Assembly: GCA_023388055.1 (NCBI GenBank)
Contig: JAEWGW010000042.1
Location: forward strand, 1 to 33,322
Reading direction: 5' to 3'
DNA: 33,322 nucleotides
DNA from: Bacillota bacterium
GTDB taxonomy: Bacteria > Bacillota > Bacilli > Paenibacillales > NBRC-103111
The notes beneath the pieces were generated by a model. It did no database searches. It saw only the letters and a list, made by a program, of their open reading frames with translations, and had not been told where the DNA came from. A program made the position numbers and the translations under genes. This document shows, piece after piece, positions 16,216 through 23,768 of this stretch. Position 1 is the first letter of the stretch. Every line of letters starts with the position of its first letter.

Positions 16216-16674
16216 TTATTTCGCTTTGGCCTTGGCCTTCTCCCGGCATCTGTGGCAGATACCCTGAAAATCCAGCCTGTGATCCACCACTGTGAACTGG
16301 AATTCCCGGTCCAGCCGCTCCTCGAGCGGGGCCAGCCAATCCTCCAGGATCTCGTCCACCGATCCGCATTGTACGCAAATCAGATGATGGTGATGATGAT
16401 GCGTGCTGTCGTTGCGCAGGTCATAACGGGCAACGCCGTCTCCGAAATTCATTTTCTCAAGAACATGCAGCTCCGACAACAGCTCCAAAGTGCGGTACAC
16501 TGTCGCCAGGCCAATTTCGGGAAATTTATCCTTAACCAGCATGAACACTTCTTCCGCGCTCAGATGGTCTTCTTCATTCTCCAGCAGGACTCGCACCGTC
16601 GCTTCACGTTGGGGTGTCAGCTTGAAAGCCTGCGCCTGCAGCTGTTGTTTGATTTTTTCAATGCGCGCTTCCAT
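16216..16674 (-). CDS. fur: Ferric uptake regulator (Fur family)
   Basis: Metal-dependent repressor of iron acquisition genes. The 152-residue product has an N-terminal winged helix with LTPQREATVRVLL and IGLATVYRTLELL, the His-rich metal site HHHHHHLICVQC (92-103), and two CxxC pairs (Cys100/103 and Cys140/143) that hold structural zinc. The C terminus is basic (KAKAKAK). The start at 16674 follows GGGAGGG; an upstream in-frame extension to 16734 lacks this support. Position next to spoIIM and yqzK matches Bacillus fur rather than perR or zur. It has its own promoter (16764-16793) and a leader hairpin. A candidate target lies at pdhA (8229-8243). Confidence 0.92.
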   Translation of the reverse strand: MEARIEKIKQQLQAQAFKLTPQREATVRVLLENEEDHLSAEEVFMLVKDKFPEIGLATVYRTLELLSELHVLEKMNFGDGVARYDLRNDSTHHHHHHLICVQCGSVDEILEDWLAPLEERLDREFQFTVVDHRLDFQGICHRCREKAKAKAK

Positions 16675-16689
16675 CGTTGCCCTCCCTAG

Positions 16690-16708
16690 GGTTTTCCGGA
16701 GGAAAACC
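16690..16708 (-). other. Leader hairpin just upstream of the fur ribosome binding site
   Basis: GGTTTTCC (16690-16697) and GGAAAACC (16701-16708) form a perfect 8-bp stem with a 3-base loop in the fur 5' leader, about 2 bases before the GGGAGGG region. There is no U-tract after it, so it is not a simple terminator. It may affect mRNA stability or translation. Confidence 0.5.
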
Positions 16709-16763
16709 GGCGTCGTAAGCATCATGAAGCGCACTCGCGCCCCATCCCCGACACTCTTCCTTC

Positions 16764-16793
16764 ATTATAGGGTGACACGGGAAATAAAGTCAA
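16764..16793 (-). promoter_or_regulatory. Sigma-A promoter of fur
   Basis: TTGACT (16788-16793) and TATAAT (16764-16769) are separated by 18 bases on the minus strand, beginning just after the spoIIM stop codon. It is one of the best sigma-A matches in the window and would give a leader of about 85 bases. No Fur box overlaps it. Confidence 0.75.
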
Positions 16794-16798
16794 CTTAT

Positions 16799-17449
16799 TC
16801 ATAGAATCGAGAATACCGACAACAGACGGGGCGCCACCTGCTTCATCAGCTCCGGCGACAGATACCCCTCGTACAAGGCCGCTCCCATCAGCGCAATCAC
16901 CATAAACAGGGCGGTGGCCGTGTACCGCCAGAAGGCGCCAGCCAAGGAGCCCTCCCGTCCCACCACTCTCGCTTTTACCAGATGGATGGCGAATAGGGTG
17001 GCGGCAACGCTGACGATAATGAATGCCGGGATAATCACCAGGTTCTGGGGGAGCACCGACACAGAGGCAAACAGCACACCGTCCCAGGAATAGACGCTGA
17101 CCATATAGCCTACTGTGAAGCCGACCAGTACACCCTTCAAGAAATCCAGAGCGAATACCAGTGGAAGGCCGATCACGGATAAACCCAGCACCCAGATCAG
17201 ACCCAGCCACTTCAGATGCAGCATCACCGCCTGCTGGAATGAGGCTCCTTCATTAAAACCGCCGCCCTGATCGACTGTTGCTGCAAAAGCGGCCAGATGC
17301 CTGGCCATCTCCTCCCTTTGCTCCAGGGTAAGGGCACCCACCAGCACCGCACCGAAAACGATACCCGTGGCGAACAGGACGAAAATAAACAGAAAAAAGG
17401 GAAAATGCTCCTTCATATACGCACGCAACGGATGTCCGGTTGAATTCAT
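16799..17449 (-). CDS. spoIIM: Stage II sporulation protein M
   Basis: Membrane component of the SpoIIDMP complex that drives peptidoglycan hydrolysis during forespore engulfment. The 216-residue protein has a basic N terminus and about five hydrophobic segments (FFLFIFVLFATGIVFGAVLV; LGLIWVLGLSVIGLPLVFAL; LVIIPAFIIVSVAATLFAI; ATALFMVIALMGAALYEGYL), and the family-typical FLKGVLVGFTVGYM and LPQNLVIIPAF. The frame opens at 17479, but GGAGGCG is 8 bases before the ATG at 17449, which is chosen. The position directly before fur matches Bacillus. Expression is probably mother-cell specific (sigma-E) by family knowledge; no such promoter was identified. Confidence 0.92.
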   Translation of the reverse strand: MNSTGHPLRAYMKEHFPFFLFIFVLFATGIVFGAVLVGALTLEQREEMARHLAAFAATVDQGGGFNEGASFQQAVMLHLKWLGLIWVLGLSVIGLPLVFALDFLKGVLVGFTVGYMVSVYSWDGVLFASVSVLPQNLVIIPAFIIVSVAATLFAIHLVKARVVGREGSLAGAFWRYTATALFMVIALMGAALYEGYLSPELMKQVAPRLLSVFSIL

Positions 17450-17519
17450 GGTCTCATCGCCTCCTTGTCCAAGCCGCATAGTACAGAATATGAGGCTTGG
17501 CCGGAAACTATGATGCCCA

Positions 17520-17681
17520 CTATAGAGATAAGTTCATCAGGAGTGCATCGTAGTGGATCCCGCCAATCTTGAAGAAGCGGCTGTAGGTACCACATGCCTC
17601 GAAACCCAAGCTTTCGTACAGACTGATCGCCCGCTGGTTGTCCGGGTCAGCCTTGCTGATTGTCCATCCTGACTTTTCCAT
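17520..17681 (-). pseudogene. C-terminal fragment of a GNAT N-acetyltransferase
   Basis: A 53-codon frame encodes NQRAISLYESLGFEACGTYS then a GGIHYDALLMNL ending, which is the last third of a GNAT acetyltransferase (the acetyl-CoA site helix and final strands). The N-terminal two thirds are missing. The frame overlaps the end of the EndoQ-like gene by 35 bases. AGGAGG lies 8 bases before an in-frame ATG, so the remnant could still be translated, though not as an active enzyme. It is best read as the relic of a gene truncated by deletion. Confidence 0.72.
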
Positions 17682-18843
17682 AGGTTCCGCCTCCTCCTGC
17701 GTTCACCTGCAGAACACCGCCGCGGGCGGCCCCGATCATGCCGGCAATAGCGGCTCCGGCCGTCTCCTCAATATCCTCCAGTGCTGCCTTGTGCAAAATG
17801 TTCATTTCCGTTCCGAAGCGTGCGAGCAGCTTGTCCAGCAGCTTGGGGCCAAGCCCGGGCAGGAATTCCAGCGGCACCTGGTAAAAATAAGGCGGACGGT
17901 GGGCGGCCCCCACAGGCTCAGAACGGCCTGCAATATCCCTGATCCGGTCCATCACGCCGCGGACAATCTTGGTGCTCCCGCAATACAGGCAGCGCTCCGT
18001 GGACAGCTCTGCCTCATCCACAATCGAGCCGCAGCCGGCGCAATAGGTGCGGTGGTACTTGCCCAACCGGGGATTCAAGCCGTAATTGGCGGTAATCCCA
18101 CGTCCTTCCTTGCCCTGGAGAGCCAGCACAACTTCCCGGAAGGTAGGCTCCGCCATCCGGATGCGATTGTATTCCCGTCCAATCTTGCCGAGGGAATGGG
18201 CGTCCGAGTCCGTCAGAAAGGCCAGGTTGTCCAGCTCGGAAAGGTAGGACGCCATTTCGGTATCGGAGCTAAGCCCCAGCTCTACCGCCATAATCCGTTC
18301 CACGTCCAATAGCTCCGACATCCGCTCTGCCGCGCTGCCATACACACTTTTGTACGGTGTGAAAATATGGGCGGGAATCAGGATACCGCCGCGGGCCTCC
18401 GCCTCTTGTTGAAGCTGGCGCGTGGTCACGTAAATCCGTTGGGAGCTGAGCTGCACATTTTTCATAATTCCAGATAACCAGACCGTGAAGGCTTTCATGG
18501 AACGCAGGTCAGGCAGGAACACCAGGAAATGCGCCGCTCCCCTGCCCGGCTCCTTCACCTCCAGCTCCGAGCCGAGAAGAATCGTGGTGTTATGATGGCG
18601 GATGCCCCCGCCCTCCAGCTCCTCCATCTCGCCCCGCTCCAGATAGCCGTCGATTTCGGCCTGCACTGCGGGAGAATGACAGTCGATAATGCCTACCACA
18701 TCGATTCCCTTGCGCTCCGATGCCTCCCGGGCGATATTGCGAAAGGTCAGGTTGGCGGCGCCGCTGATCTTGACCGGCAAGCCCGACTCCGTACGCCCGA
18801 TATGGATATGCATATCCACATAATATTCCTGCAGCCGCTCCAT
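17647..18843 (-). CDS. EndoQ-like PHP-domain nuclease (YqxK family)
   Basis: Endonuclease Q family enzymes nick DNA 5' of deaminated bases such as uracil and hypoxanthine. The 398-residue protein starts with a PHP metal-binding motif DMHIHIG (10-16), followed by GIIDCHSPAVQ, LIPAHIFTPYKSVYGS (155-170) and the TDSDAHSLGKIG metal loop (211-222). A four-Cys zinc finger CAGC/CLYC (268-271 and 285-288) and a C-terminal helix-hairpin-helix-like region (FLPGLGPKLLDKLLARFGTE) follow. This domain order fits EndoQ. It starts one base after the nudF stop codon, so it is translationally coupled. The last residues overlap the GNAT remnant, so the native C terminus may have changed. Confidence 0.85.
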   Translation of the reverse strand: MERLQEYYVDMHIHIGRTESGLPVKISGAANLTFRNIAREASERKGIDVVGIIDCHSPAVQAEIDGYLERGEMEELEGGGIRHHNTTILLGSELEVKEPGRGAAHFLVFLPDLRSMKAFTVWLSGIMKNVQLSSQRIYVTTRQLQQEAEARGGILIPAHIFTPYKSVYGSAAERMSELLDVERIMAVELGLSSDTEMASYLSELDNLAFLTDSDAHSLGKIGREYNRIRMAEPTFREVVLALQGKEGRGITANYGLNPRLGKYHRTYCAGCGSIVDEAELSTERCLYCGSTKIVRGVMDRIRDIAGRSEPVGAAHRPPYFYQVPLEFLPGLGPKLLDKLLARFGTEMNILHKAALEDIEETAGAAIAGMIGAARGGVLQVNAGGGGTYGKVRMDNQQG

Positions 18844-18844
18844 T

Positions 18845-19405
18845 TTACAGCTTCCCCGTCAGCCGGTAGAGCTTCCAGGCATACACCGCCATAATGGTTT
18901 TGGCATCCCCGATACGCCCTTCAGCGATATACTGCTCCGCTTCCTCCAAGGTGATGGCGCTGCAGTCCAGAAATTCATCCTCATCCAGATGTGCTTCGCC
19001 CCTGGTTAAACTTTCCGCAACAAAAAGATGGATAAGCTCGTTTGCAAATCCTGGAGATGTGTAAAAAGAATGTATAAGGCGAATATCTCCGGCAGTGTAA
19101 CCCGTTTCCTCCGCCAGCTCGCGGATGGCCGCTGCCAGGGGCTCTTCCCCGTGATCCAGCTTGCCCGCCGGGATTTCCACCAGATTTTTTTCGAAGGGCT
19201 TGCGGTATTGCTCCACCACCAGCATCTTATCCTCCACAAGAGCAATGACCGCCACGGCCCCCGGATGTTTGACGATTTCCCGGGTGGCCGTTTCGCCGTT
19301 GGGCAGCCGGACTGTATCCACTTGAAGGGAGATAATCCTCCCGTTAAAAATGGATTCCGTACTGAGGGTAACTTCCTCAAATTTGCTGGATGCTTGCTCG
19401 TTCAT
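18845..19405 (-). CDS. nudF: Nudix hydrolase, ADP-ribose pyrophosphatase type
   Basis: Hydrolyses ADP-ribose to AMP and ribose 5-phosphate. The 186-residue chain contains a perfect Nudix box, beginning at Gly81 (GKLDHGEEPL), with Glu87, then REL and the metal-binding EE pair in AEETGY (95-103). The N-terminal RLPNGETATREIVKHPGAVA segment is typical of the ADP-ribose branch. It is the first gene of the nudF-EndoQ pair, as in Bacillus yqkG-yqxK. A probable extended -10 promoter lies about 95 bases upstream. A divergent MciZ-like gene sits on its other side. Confidence 0.93.
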   Translation of the reverse strand: MNEQASSKFEEVTLSTESIFNGRIISLQVDTVRLPNGETATREIVKHPGAVAVIALVEDKMLVVEQYRKPFEKNLVEIPAGKLDHGEEPLAAAIRELAEETGYTAGDIRLIHSFYTSPGFANELIHLFVAESLTRGEAHLDEDEFLDCSAITLEEAEQYIAEGRIGDAKTIMAVYAWKLYRLTGKL

Positions 19406-19499
19406 GGTCTCTTCTCCTTTTATCCGTGTAAATTGTGCCTGATTCGCTGAATTGAACCGTTACCAGACATGGCTGTGACGCAATTGTCATATGAATAGC

Positions 19500-19508
19500 A
19501 TTATACCA
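19500..19508 (-). promoter_or_regulatory. Candidate extended -10 promoter of nudF
   Basis: The minus strand reads TGGTATAAT, an extended -10 with a consensus hexamer TATAAT at 19500-19505. No clear -35 is seen at 17 bases. Transcription would begin near 19493, about 88 bases before nudF. Confidence 0.5.
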
Positions 19509-19584
19509 TGCCTGCCCGGGAATGACCTCGAGGATTGCGCAAGCCGGCAAAGGCCGACTATGAAAAGAAAAGAGGGTTCCGCCT

Positions 19585-19821
19585 ATGAAAACCCGATACA
19601 GCACCGCAAGTCTACTGATGACCGGGAAAGCCCATGAGGTCCGTCGTATGCTCCGTTTGCTTCTGGACCAATCTCCCAATCCCCATATGCCTTTGTTGGA
19701 GCAGTTGGATCAACGCGCATCTCTAGGCCCCGAAGGCTCCTTTGTGCGGCATGCCGCATTCTTCATCCGTCCGGGTGCAGAAGGCCGGAGCACGGCCATA
19801 CGCAGAGGAAAATCCCGTTAG
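19585..19821 (+). CDS. mciZ: MciZ-like FtsZ inhibitor, C-terminally extended
   Basis: MciZ is a mother-cell peptide of about 40 residues that caps FtsZ filaments during sporulation. The first 40 residues here match its pattern: a short basic start (MKTRYS), a hydrophobic strand, then GKAHEVRRMLRLLLDQ, comparable to the GKAWEIR helix of Bacillus MciZ. Divergent location next to nudF also matches Bacillus, as far as I recall that map. The product is 78 residues, nearly twice the usual length; the second half (LEQLDQRASLGPEGSFVRHA and a basic tail) has no recognised match. GAGGG lies 8-9 bases before the ATG. A sigma-E promoter was not identified with confidence. Confidence 0.68.
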   Translation: MKTRYSTASLLMTGKAHEVRRMLRLLLDQSPNPHMPLLEQLDQRASLGPEGSFVRHAAFFIRPGAEGRSTAIRRGKSR

Positions 19822-19841
19822 GGTATGTTTGTAGAACTGGC

Positions 19842-20363
19842 CTAGGCCTCCGGTCCGGCATTCTGGGGGCTCTGACCCAGCCCGTCCCAAATGGCCTTCA
19901 CGTTTCGTTCCCCTTCGTAATAGTCTGCTTCATCCGCCCGCCGGAAAACTTGCTGTTCTGGCAATATATTCAATTTGCCTGAATCCGGGTATTCGCATAC
20001 ATCCATTCCCCGATCCGTGCGGATATCCAGATATATGCACGGCTCTTCACTATGGTTGTACAGTTGATGCGCCCCCTCCGGCCCTATTCCGAAAAACACC
20101 GTATCCCCTTCCCCGATCTCCTGCAATCCCTCCGGCGTGCGAAGCATGGCTTTCCCTGACAGGACAATGAACAGCTCCTCCGCATTCCGGTGGAAATGGT
20201 ACGGATAGGAATACAGCCCCGGATCAAGGGAGCGGACCTCGAACTTCATATGCTCCGCCCCCAACCTTTTGGACAAACCTTCAGTTGTATGCCAGGCGAA
20301 CTCCGGCACAGGCGAACGCCGCTGAACGTAAGAAACCGTCTTCGCATTAAAAACAAACGCCAT
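19842..20363 (-). CDS. Cupin-domain protein
   Basis: The 173-residue protein holds one cupin beta-barrel: PYHFHRNAEELFIVLSGKAM (motif 1, with HxH...E) and motif 2 in GIGPEGAHQLYNHSEEPCIY, which supplies the final metal-binding His. This fits a small metal-dependent cupin of the sugar-isomerase-like or sensor type; the reaction is not predictable. The N terminus (ATG at 20361-20363) is chosen because GGAGTGG lies 7 bases upstream, although the frame is open to 20459. It is monocistronic, convergent with the MciZ-like gene (20 bases apart) and divergent from the alkylation-repair gene, with overlapping promoter regions near 20410. Confidence 0.82.
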   Translation of the reverse strand: MAFVFNAKTVSYVQRRSPVPEFAWHTTEGLSKRLGAEHMKFEVRSLDPGLYSYPYHFHRNAEELFIVLSGKAMLRTPEGLQEIGEGDTVFFGIGPEGAHQLYNHSEEPCIYLDIRTDRGMDVCEYPDSGKLNILPEQQVFRRADEADYYEGERNVKAIWDGLGQSPQNAGPEA

Positions 20364-20411
20364 TGCAAACCACTCCTTCAGAGATTGAGTTTTTCCTGCA
20401 CTTGTCAAGTA

Positions 20412-20441
20412 TTGTACAAGATTCCGGGCGGATGGTATACT
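20412..20441 (+). promoter_or_regulatory. Promoter of the AlkC-like gene
   Basis: TTGTAC (20412-20417) and TATACT (20436-20441) are 18 bases apart, with an extended -10 TGG. Transcription would start near 20448, 50 bases before the chosen ATG. An imperfect palindrome CTTGT...ACAAG (20401-20420) overlaps the -35 and could be an operator. Confidence 0.6.
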
Positions 20442-20499
20442 GTTCCGAAAGGGAAACAAATGTTTGCCTATTTATCTCCCCCAGAAGGAGCACGCGCCC

Positions 20500-21591
20500 A
20501 TGGAGCCTTTGAAACATATGTATACCCCGGAGCTGCTGGAGGGTTTTGCCTACAAGGTGGCAGACGCTTATCCCGCCTTTGACCAAACGGGATTTCTTGC
20601 ATCCGTATTCGATACGCAATGGGACTCCCGGGAGCTGAAGGACCGGTACCGCCATATCGCCCGGGTGCTGGGGGAATATCTGCCTGCGGATTATGATCGG
20701 GCCATACATATCCTGGAGGGGATTGCCGGAGACTGCCGGGGCTTTCCGTATATTTTCTTTCCGGAGTTCGTTTGCCTCTACGGCCTGGAGCATTGGGATA
20801 CCTCGCTTCGTGCATTGCGCAGCTTCACGCCGTCCAGCTCCTCCGAATTCGCTGTAAGACCCTTTATTGAGCTGGACCAGGAACGGATGCTTGCTGCTAT
20901 GCTCCAATGGACACAGGATCCGGACGAGCATGTTCGACGCTTGGCCAGCGAGGGCTGTCGTCCCCGTCTGCCCTGGGGCAAACCGCTGCGGGGGCTGATT
21001 GCCGATCCCGGGCCGCTTTTCCCGATTCTGACGGCGCTTCTGCAGGATGAATCGGAATATGTCCGCCGGAGTGTCGCCAACAATCTCAACGATATCACCA
21101 AGGATCACCCGGAGCTGGTGCTGGAGTTTACCGGCGCACACATGGGCTTAAGCCGGGACACGGACCGGCTCTTGAAGCATGCCTGCCGGACTCTGCTGAA
21201 AAAAGGGAATCCGGAGGCTCTCCGCCTCTTTGGTTTTGGCAGTGGTGACGTCCAGTCCTCCGTAGACATCCATGAGCTGCGGATTGAGCCGGAGACGATC
21301 CGGCTGGGGGAACAGCTCCATTTTTCTTTCCAGCTCTCCTCCAAGGAGCCCGCTTCCTTCCGGCTGCAATATACCGTGGAGTACGTAAAAGCCAACGGCA
21401 AAACCGCTCCCAAGCGCTTCCACCTCCCCGAACGGAAAGAGTTTTCCGGCGATGAGTTGATGTCCTGGAGCGTGACGGTTAAGGATTTTACCACCCGCAA
21501 GCATTATCCTGGTTATCACCGTGTGTCCATCCTGGTAAATGGGGAGGAGCGCGCAGCCGGGGGCTTTATGCTGGAGCTGCCAGGGGAATAA
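20500..21591 (+). CDS. AlkC-type DNA alkylation repair protein
   Basis: HEAT-repeat DNA glycosylase family that excises positively charged alkylated bases such as 3-methyladenine without base flipping. The 363-residue protein has helical repeats over about 1-250, including the family blocks HVRRLASEGCRPRLPWGKPL and SEYVRRSVANNLNDITKDHP. A beta-rich C-terminal domain of about 110 residues (from IHELRIEPETIRLGEQLHF to the end) fits the Ig-like domain found in AlkC but not AlkD. The ATG at 20500 is chosen because AAGGAG lies 8 bases upstream; the frame is open from 20464. It has its own promoter and a terminator downstream, so it is a single-gene unit. Confidence 0.87.
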   Translation: MEPLKHMYTPELLEGFAYKVADAYPAFDQTGFLASVFDTQWDSRELKDRYRHIARVLGEYLPADYDRAIHILEGIAGDCRGFPYIFFPEFVCLYGLEHWDTSLRALRSFTPSSSSEFAVRPFIELDQERMLAAMLQWTQDPDEHVRRLASEGCRPRLPWGKPLRGLIADPGPLFPILTALLQDESEYVRRSVANNLNDITKDHPELVLEFTGAHMGLSRDTDRLLKHACRTLLKKGNPEALRLFGFGSGDVQSSVDIHELRIEPETIRLGEQLHFSFQLSSKEPASFRLQYTVEYVKANGKTAPKRFHLPERKEFSGDELMSWSVTVKDFTTRKHYPGYHRVSILVNGEERAAGGFMLELPGE

Positions 21592-21665
21592 ATTGGTTTT
21601 GGGGCTTGTCCATTACCTGTTGCATATGCTATGCTTCTCATATCGAATAGGGATTCCGGGTGAAG

Positions 21666-21720
21666 CACACCTGGCTGTTCTCCGTCAAGGGGATGGCCGG
21701 TGTGTTTTTTGCTTTCCGGG
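21666..21720 (+). terminator. Terminator after the AlkC-like gene
   Basis: CACACC (21666-21671) pairs with GGTGTG (21709-21714), extended by GGC/GCC, and is followed by TTTTTT. It stands 75 bases after the stop codon and 40 bases before the next gene, which therefore needs its own promoter or read-through. Confidence 0.78.
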
Positions 21721-21759
21721 AGAACGGGAAATCCGATTGTTGCGAAGGAGAGTTGATGT

Positions 21760-22698
21760 GTGACGGATCATGATATGTTGTATAAGGAATTGCTGCGGAC
21801 CTTTTTCAGAGAATTTATGGAACTTTTTTTCCCGGAGACAGCGGAGCAAATCGATTTTGCCTCAGTGGAGTTCCTTTCCGAGGAGGTTGTGGTAGACATT
21901 GCCGGCGGTACAAAAAAACGGCTCGATGTGCTGGTGAAAACCAGACTGAAGGAAGAGCAGGCTTTTATTCTGGTTCATCAGGAGCCGCAGGCTTACTACC
22001 AGGAGGAGTTTGCGGAACGGATGTTCATTTATACCGCCCGCCTGTATGAAAAATACCGTCTACGCGTGCTCCCGATCGCTATCATCAGCCACAAACGGCA
22101 GATCCCCGAGCCGGATACCTTTGGTTGGAACCTGCCCTATTTGGAGGTGCTTCGCTTTAGGTACCATCGTCTGCATCTGCGTAAGCTGGATTGGAGGGAC
22201 TTCGTGCATTCAGACAATCCGGTGGCTGCTGCATTGCTAAGCAGTATGGGTTATAATGAAGAGGAGAAAATCCGCTTGAAGCTGGAATTTATCGGGATGA
22301 TGACCCGTCTGCAGCTGGACCCTGCCCGGATGGAGCTGCTGGCCGTTTTCTTCGACGCCTACCTTCCCCTAACGGAGGAACAAGAGCAGCAGGTTTGGCA
22401 GGAAGCAAAGCAAATTTACGGATTAGGAGGGACTGATGTGATGGAATGGAAAACTCACTTTGAACGGTATGCCATGGAGAAGGGGTTAAAGGAAGGTTTG
22501 GAACAAGGAATCGAACAGGGGATTGAGAAAGGGATTGAAAAGGGGATTGAAAAGGGGATTGAAAAGGGAATCGAGCAGGGAATCGAGCAGGGCAAGCTTG
22601 AAGTCGCCCGCCAAATGATCGCGGAGCGTTTGGAGCCGCAGCTCATTGCTAAGGTCACCGGCTTGTCTTTGGAGGAAATCAACCGGATGCGGCAATAA
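21760..22698 (+). CDS. Rpn/PD-(D/E)XK transposase-like nuclease family protein
   Basis: The 312-residue protein resembles the Rpn (recombination-promoting nuclease, formerly transposase_31) group. The nuclease-like core is at about 25-130, with KKRLDVLVKTRL (Asp56), FILVHQEPQAYYQEEFAERM (69-88, the QxE-type active-site strand) and a Tyr/Arg-rich helix. The C terminus contains a GIEKG/GIEQG tetrapeptide repeat (about 246-277) encoded by a 12-bp tandem repeat, then a short helix ending LSLEEINRMRQ, as in many Rpn-like proteins. The start is GTG at 21760, with AAGGAG 9 bases upstream. It stands alone and convergent to the DUF4261 gene with a 14-base gap. Such genes are often mobile or multicopy. 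Confidence 0.82.
   Translation: MTDHDMLYKELLRTFFREFMELFFPETAEQIDFASVEFLSEEVVVDIAGGTKKRLDVLVKTRLKEEQAFILVHQEPQAYYQEEFAERMFIYTARLYEKYRLRVLPIAIISHKRQIPEPDTFGWNLPYLEVLRFRYHRLHLRKLDWRDFVHSDNPVAAALLSSMGYNEEEKIRLKLEFIGMMTRLQLDPARMELLAVFFDAYLPLTEEQEQQVWQEAKQIYGLGGTDVMEWKTHFERYAMEKGLKEGLEQGIEQGIEKGIEKGIEKGIEKGIEQGIEQGKLEVARQMIAERLEPQLIAKVTGLSLEEINRMRQ
22495..22590 (+). repeat. 12-bp tandem repeat within the Rpn-like gene
   Basis: Seven in-frame 12-bp units from 22507 to 22590, plus a diverged unit at 22495. The central three are identical GGGATTGAAAAG; flanking units are GGAATCGAACAG, GGGATTGAGAAA and GGAATCGAGCAG (twice). Each unit encodes G-I-E-(K/Q). Copy number probably varies by slippage, without changing the reading frame. 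Confidence 0.95.
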
Positions 22699-22712
22699 CA
22701 TCCGGATGCATA

Positions 22713-23663
22713 TTATCCATTTATCACCGGCTGCCCCGTTTCATCCTGGCGGACCCATCTGACCGTTTGGCGCGGCGGCTGAATCACACCATTGTCATAC
22801 AGCTCCCCCTGCCACTGGATCCTACCTGGTCCCTCCACTTGGAACACCACTCCGGCATCGATGCCGTCCTTCAAAAAGTACAGAGAAATATTCCGCAGAA
22901 AGTCGGCCACCTGGGAGGGGTCACTGGCCCCTTTCTTAAATATTGCTTCATGATCCGCCACATCCAACTGCCACATACCCACCGTATCCATCAGAACCCA
23001 CTCCTCCTCCTGAGGCAGGCGGTACAAGCGCACATTGGACCATAGGTCCGGGGAAAGGTTATTTCCCTCCTCCACCTGAGACCATGCCTCCCGGAGCAGC
23101 CTCCCGGAAACCAAACATTCTCCTGCGGGATTGAAATAACAGAGAGCCTCCGGCAGTGCATCCAGGAATCTGGCCGCCACCGCCATCAACATGACCAGCT
23201 CCTGCATCGGGTCATAACCCTCCGGCAGCACCGGCGCATCCTCGCCCGCCTCATTGCCCAGGGTATAGCTGGTCCGCAACCGGATGAAGGCTTGATGGTC
23301 ATTCACAGCCTGCCGCCCTTCAGGATAGCTGCCCCAAGCCTGCTCCACTGCCCGTTCCAGATTGCCCGGATACGCAAAAGGCCCAAACTGCCCCAAGGAC
23401 CAAGCATCGAACAACTGGGGATCATCCTGGGGATGGCCCATACCGTCCGGCCAGGGGCGGTCCACCACATCCACCATCAAATACCCGTTTACCTCCGGGC
23501 GAAGCGGAATCACAAAACTTTGGCCCCCGTAAGCCCACTGCTTCGAAAAATCATTGATATCCCCTACAGCTAATTGCTCCCGGAGGGCCTGATGTGCCTG
23601 TGTAATTGATATAGGTTGGGATAACAGCACGGCAATGCCTTGCGTAAAAATACCTTTTTGCAT
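22713..23663 (-). CDS. DUF4261 domain protein
   Basis: A 316-residue soluble protein. The start MQKGIFTQGIAVLLSQPISI and the C-terminal half (WQLDVADHEAIF near 239-250, then ADFLRNISLYFLKDGIDAGV) match the DUF4261 pattern; the middle segment (SFVIPLRPEVNGYLMVDVVD, then RPWPDGMGHP) is also typical. It contains no signal peptide or membrane segment. The function is unknown; I cannot name a reaction. GGAGG is 6 bases before the ATG. The promoter region contains two short palindromes (23703-23718 and 23744-23757), and an ArsR-type regulator gene lies immediately upstream in the same direction. Confidence 0.72.
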   Translation of the reverse strand: MQKGIFTQGIAVLLSQPISITQAHQALREQLAVGDINDFSKQWAYGGQSFVIPLRPEVNGYLMVDVVDRPWPDGMGHPQDDPQLFDAWSLGQFGPFAYPGNLERAVEQAWGSYPEGRQAVNDHQAFIRLRTSYTLGNEAGEDAPVLPEGYDPMQELVMLMAVAARFLDALPEALCYFNPAGECLVSGRLLREAWSQVEEGNNLSPDLWSNVRLYRLPQEEEWVLMDTVGMWQLDVADHEAIFKKGASDPSQVADFLRNISLYFLKDGIDAGVVFQVEGPGRIQWQGELYDNGVIQPPRQTVRWVRQDETGQPVING

Positions 23664-23702
23664 AGAGATCCTCCTGGGTTTTCGGGGTGGTCCGTATTTA
23701 TT

Positions 23703-23757
23703 CTAGTAAGCTTACCAGAAAGCCCAGGATCCGTCTATTATTATCTGAAATTTCAGA
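23703..23757. promoter_or_regulatory. Two palindromes in the DUF4261 gene promoter region
   Basis: CTAGTAAGCTTACCAG (23703-23718) is a 16-bp palindrome with one mismatched pair and overlaps a -10-like TAGAAT on the minus strand. TCTGAAATTTCAGA (23744-23757) is a perfect 14-bp palindrome 12 bases after the ArsR-type gene. Either could be a repressor site; the second could also be a weak terminator hairpin. No U-tract follows it. Confidence 0.4.
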
Positions 23758-23768
23758 CATTGGTCAAT

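Noticed and set aside
22495..22590. Possible CRISPR array
   Set aside because: The units are 12 bp, contiguous, without spacers, and in frame within a coding region.
22455..22701. Minus-strand frames with SIPFSIPFSIP and NPLFNPLF repeats
   Set aside because: Reverse reading of the 12-bp tandem repeat in the Rpn-like gene; periodic peptide is an artefact.
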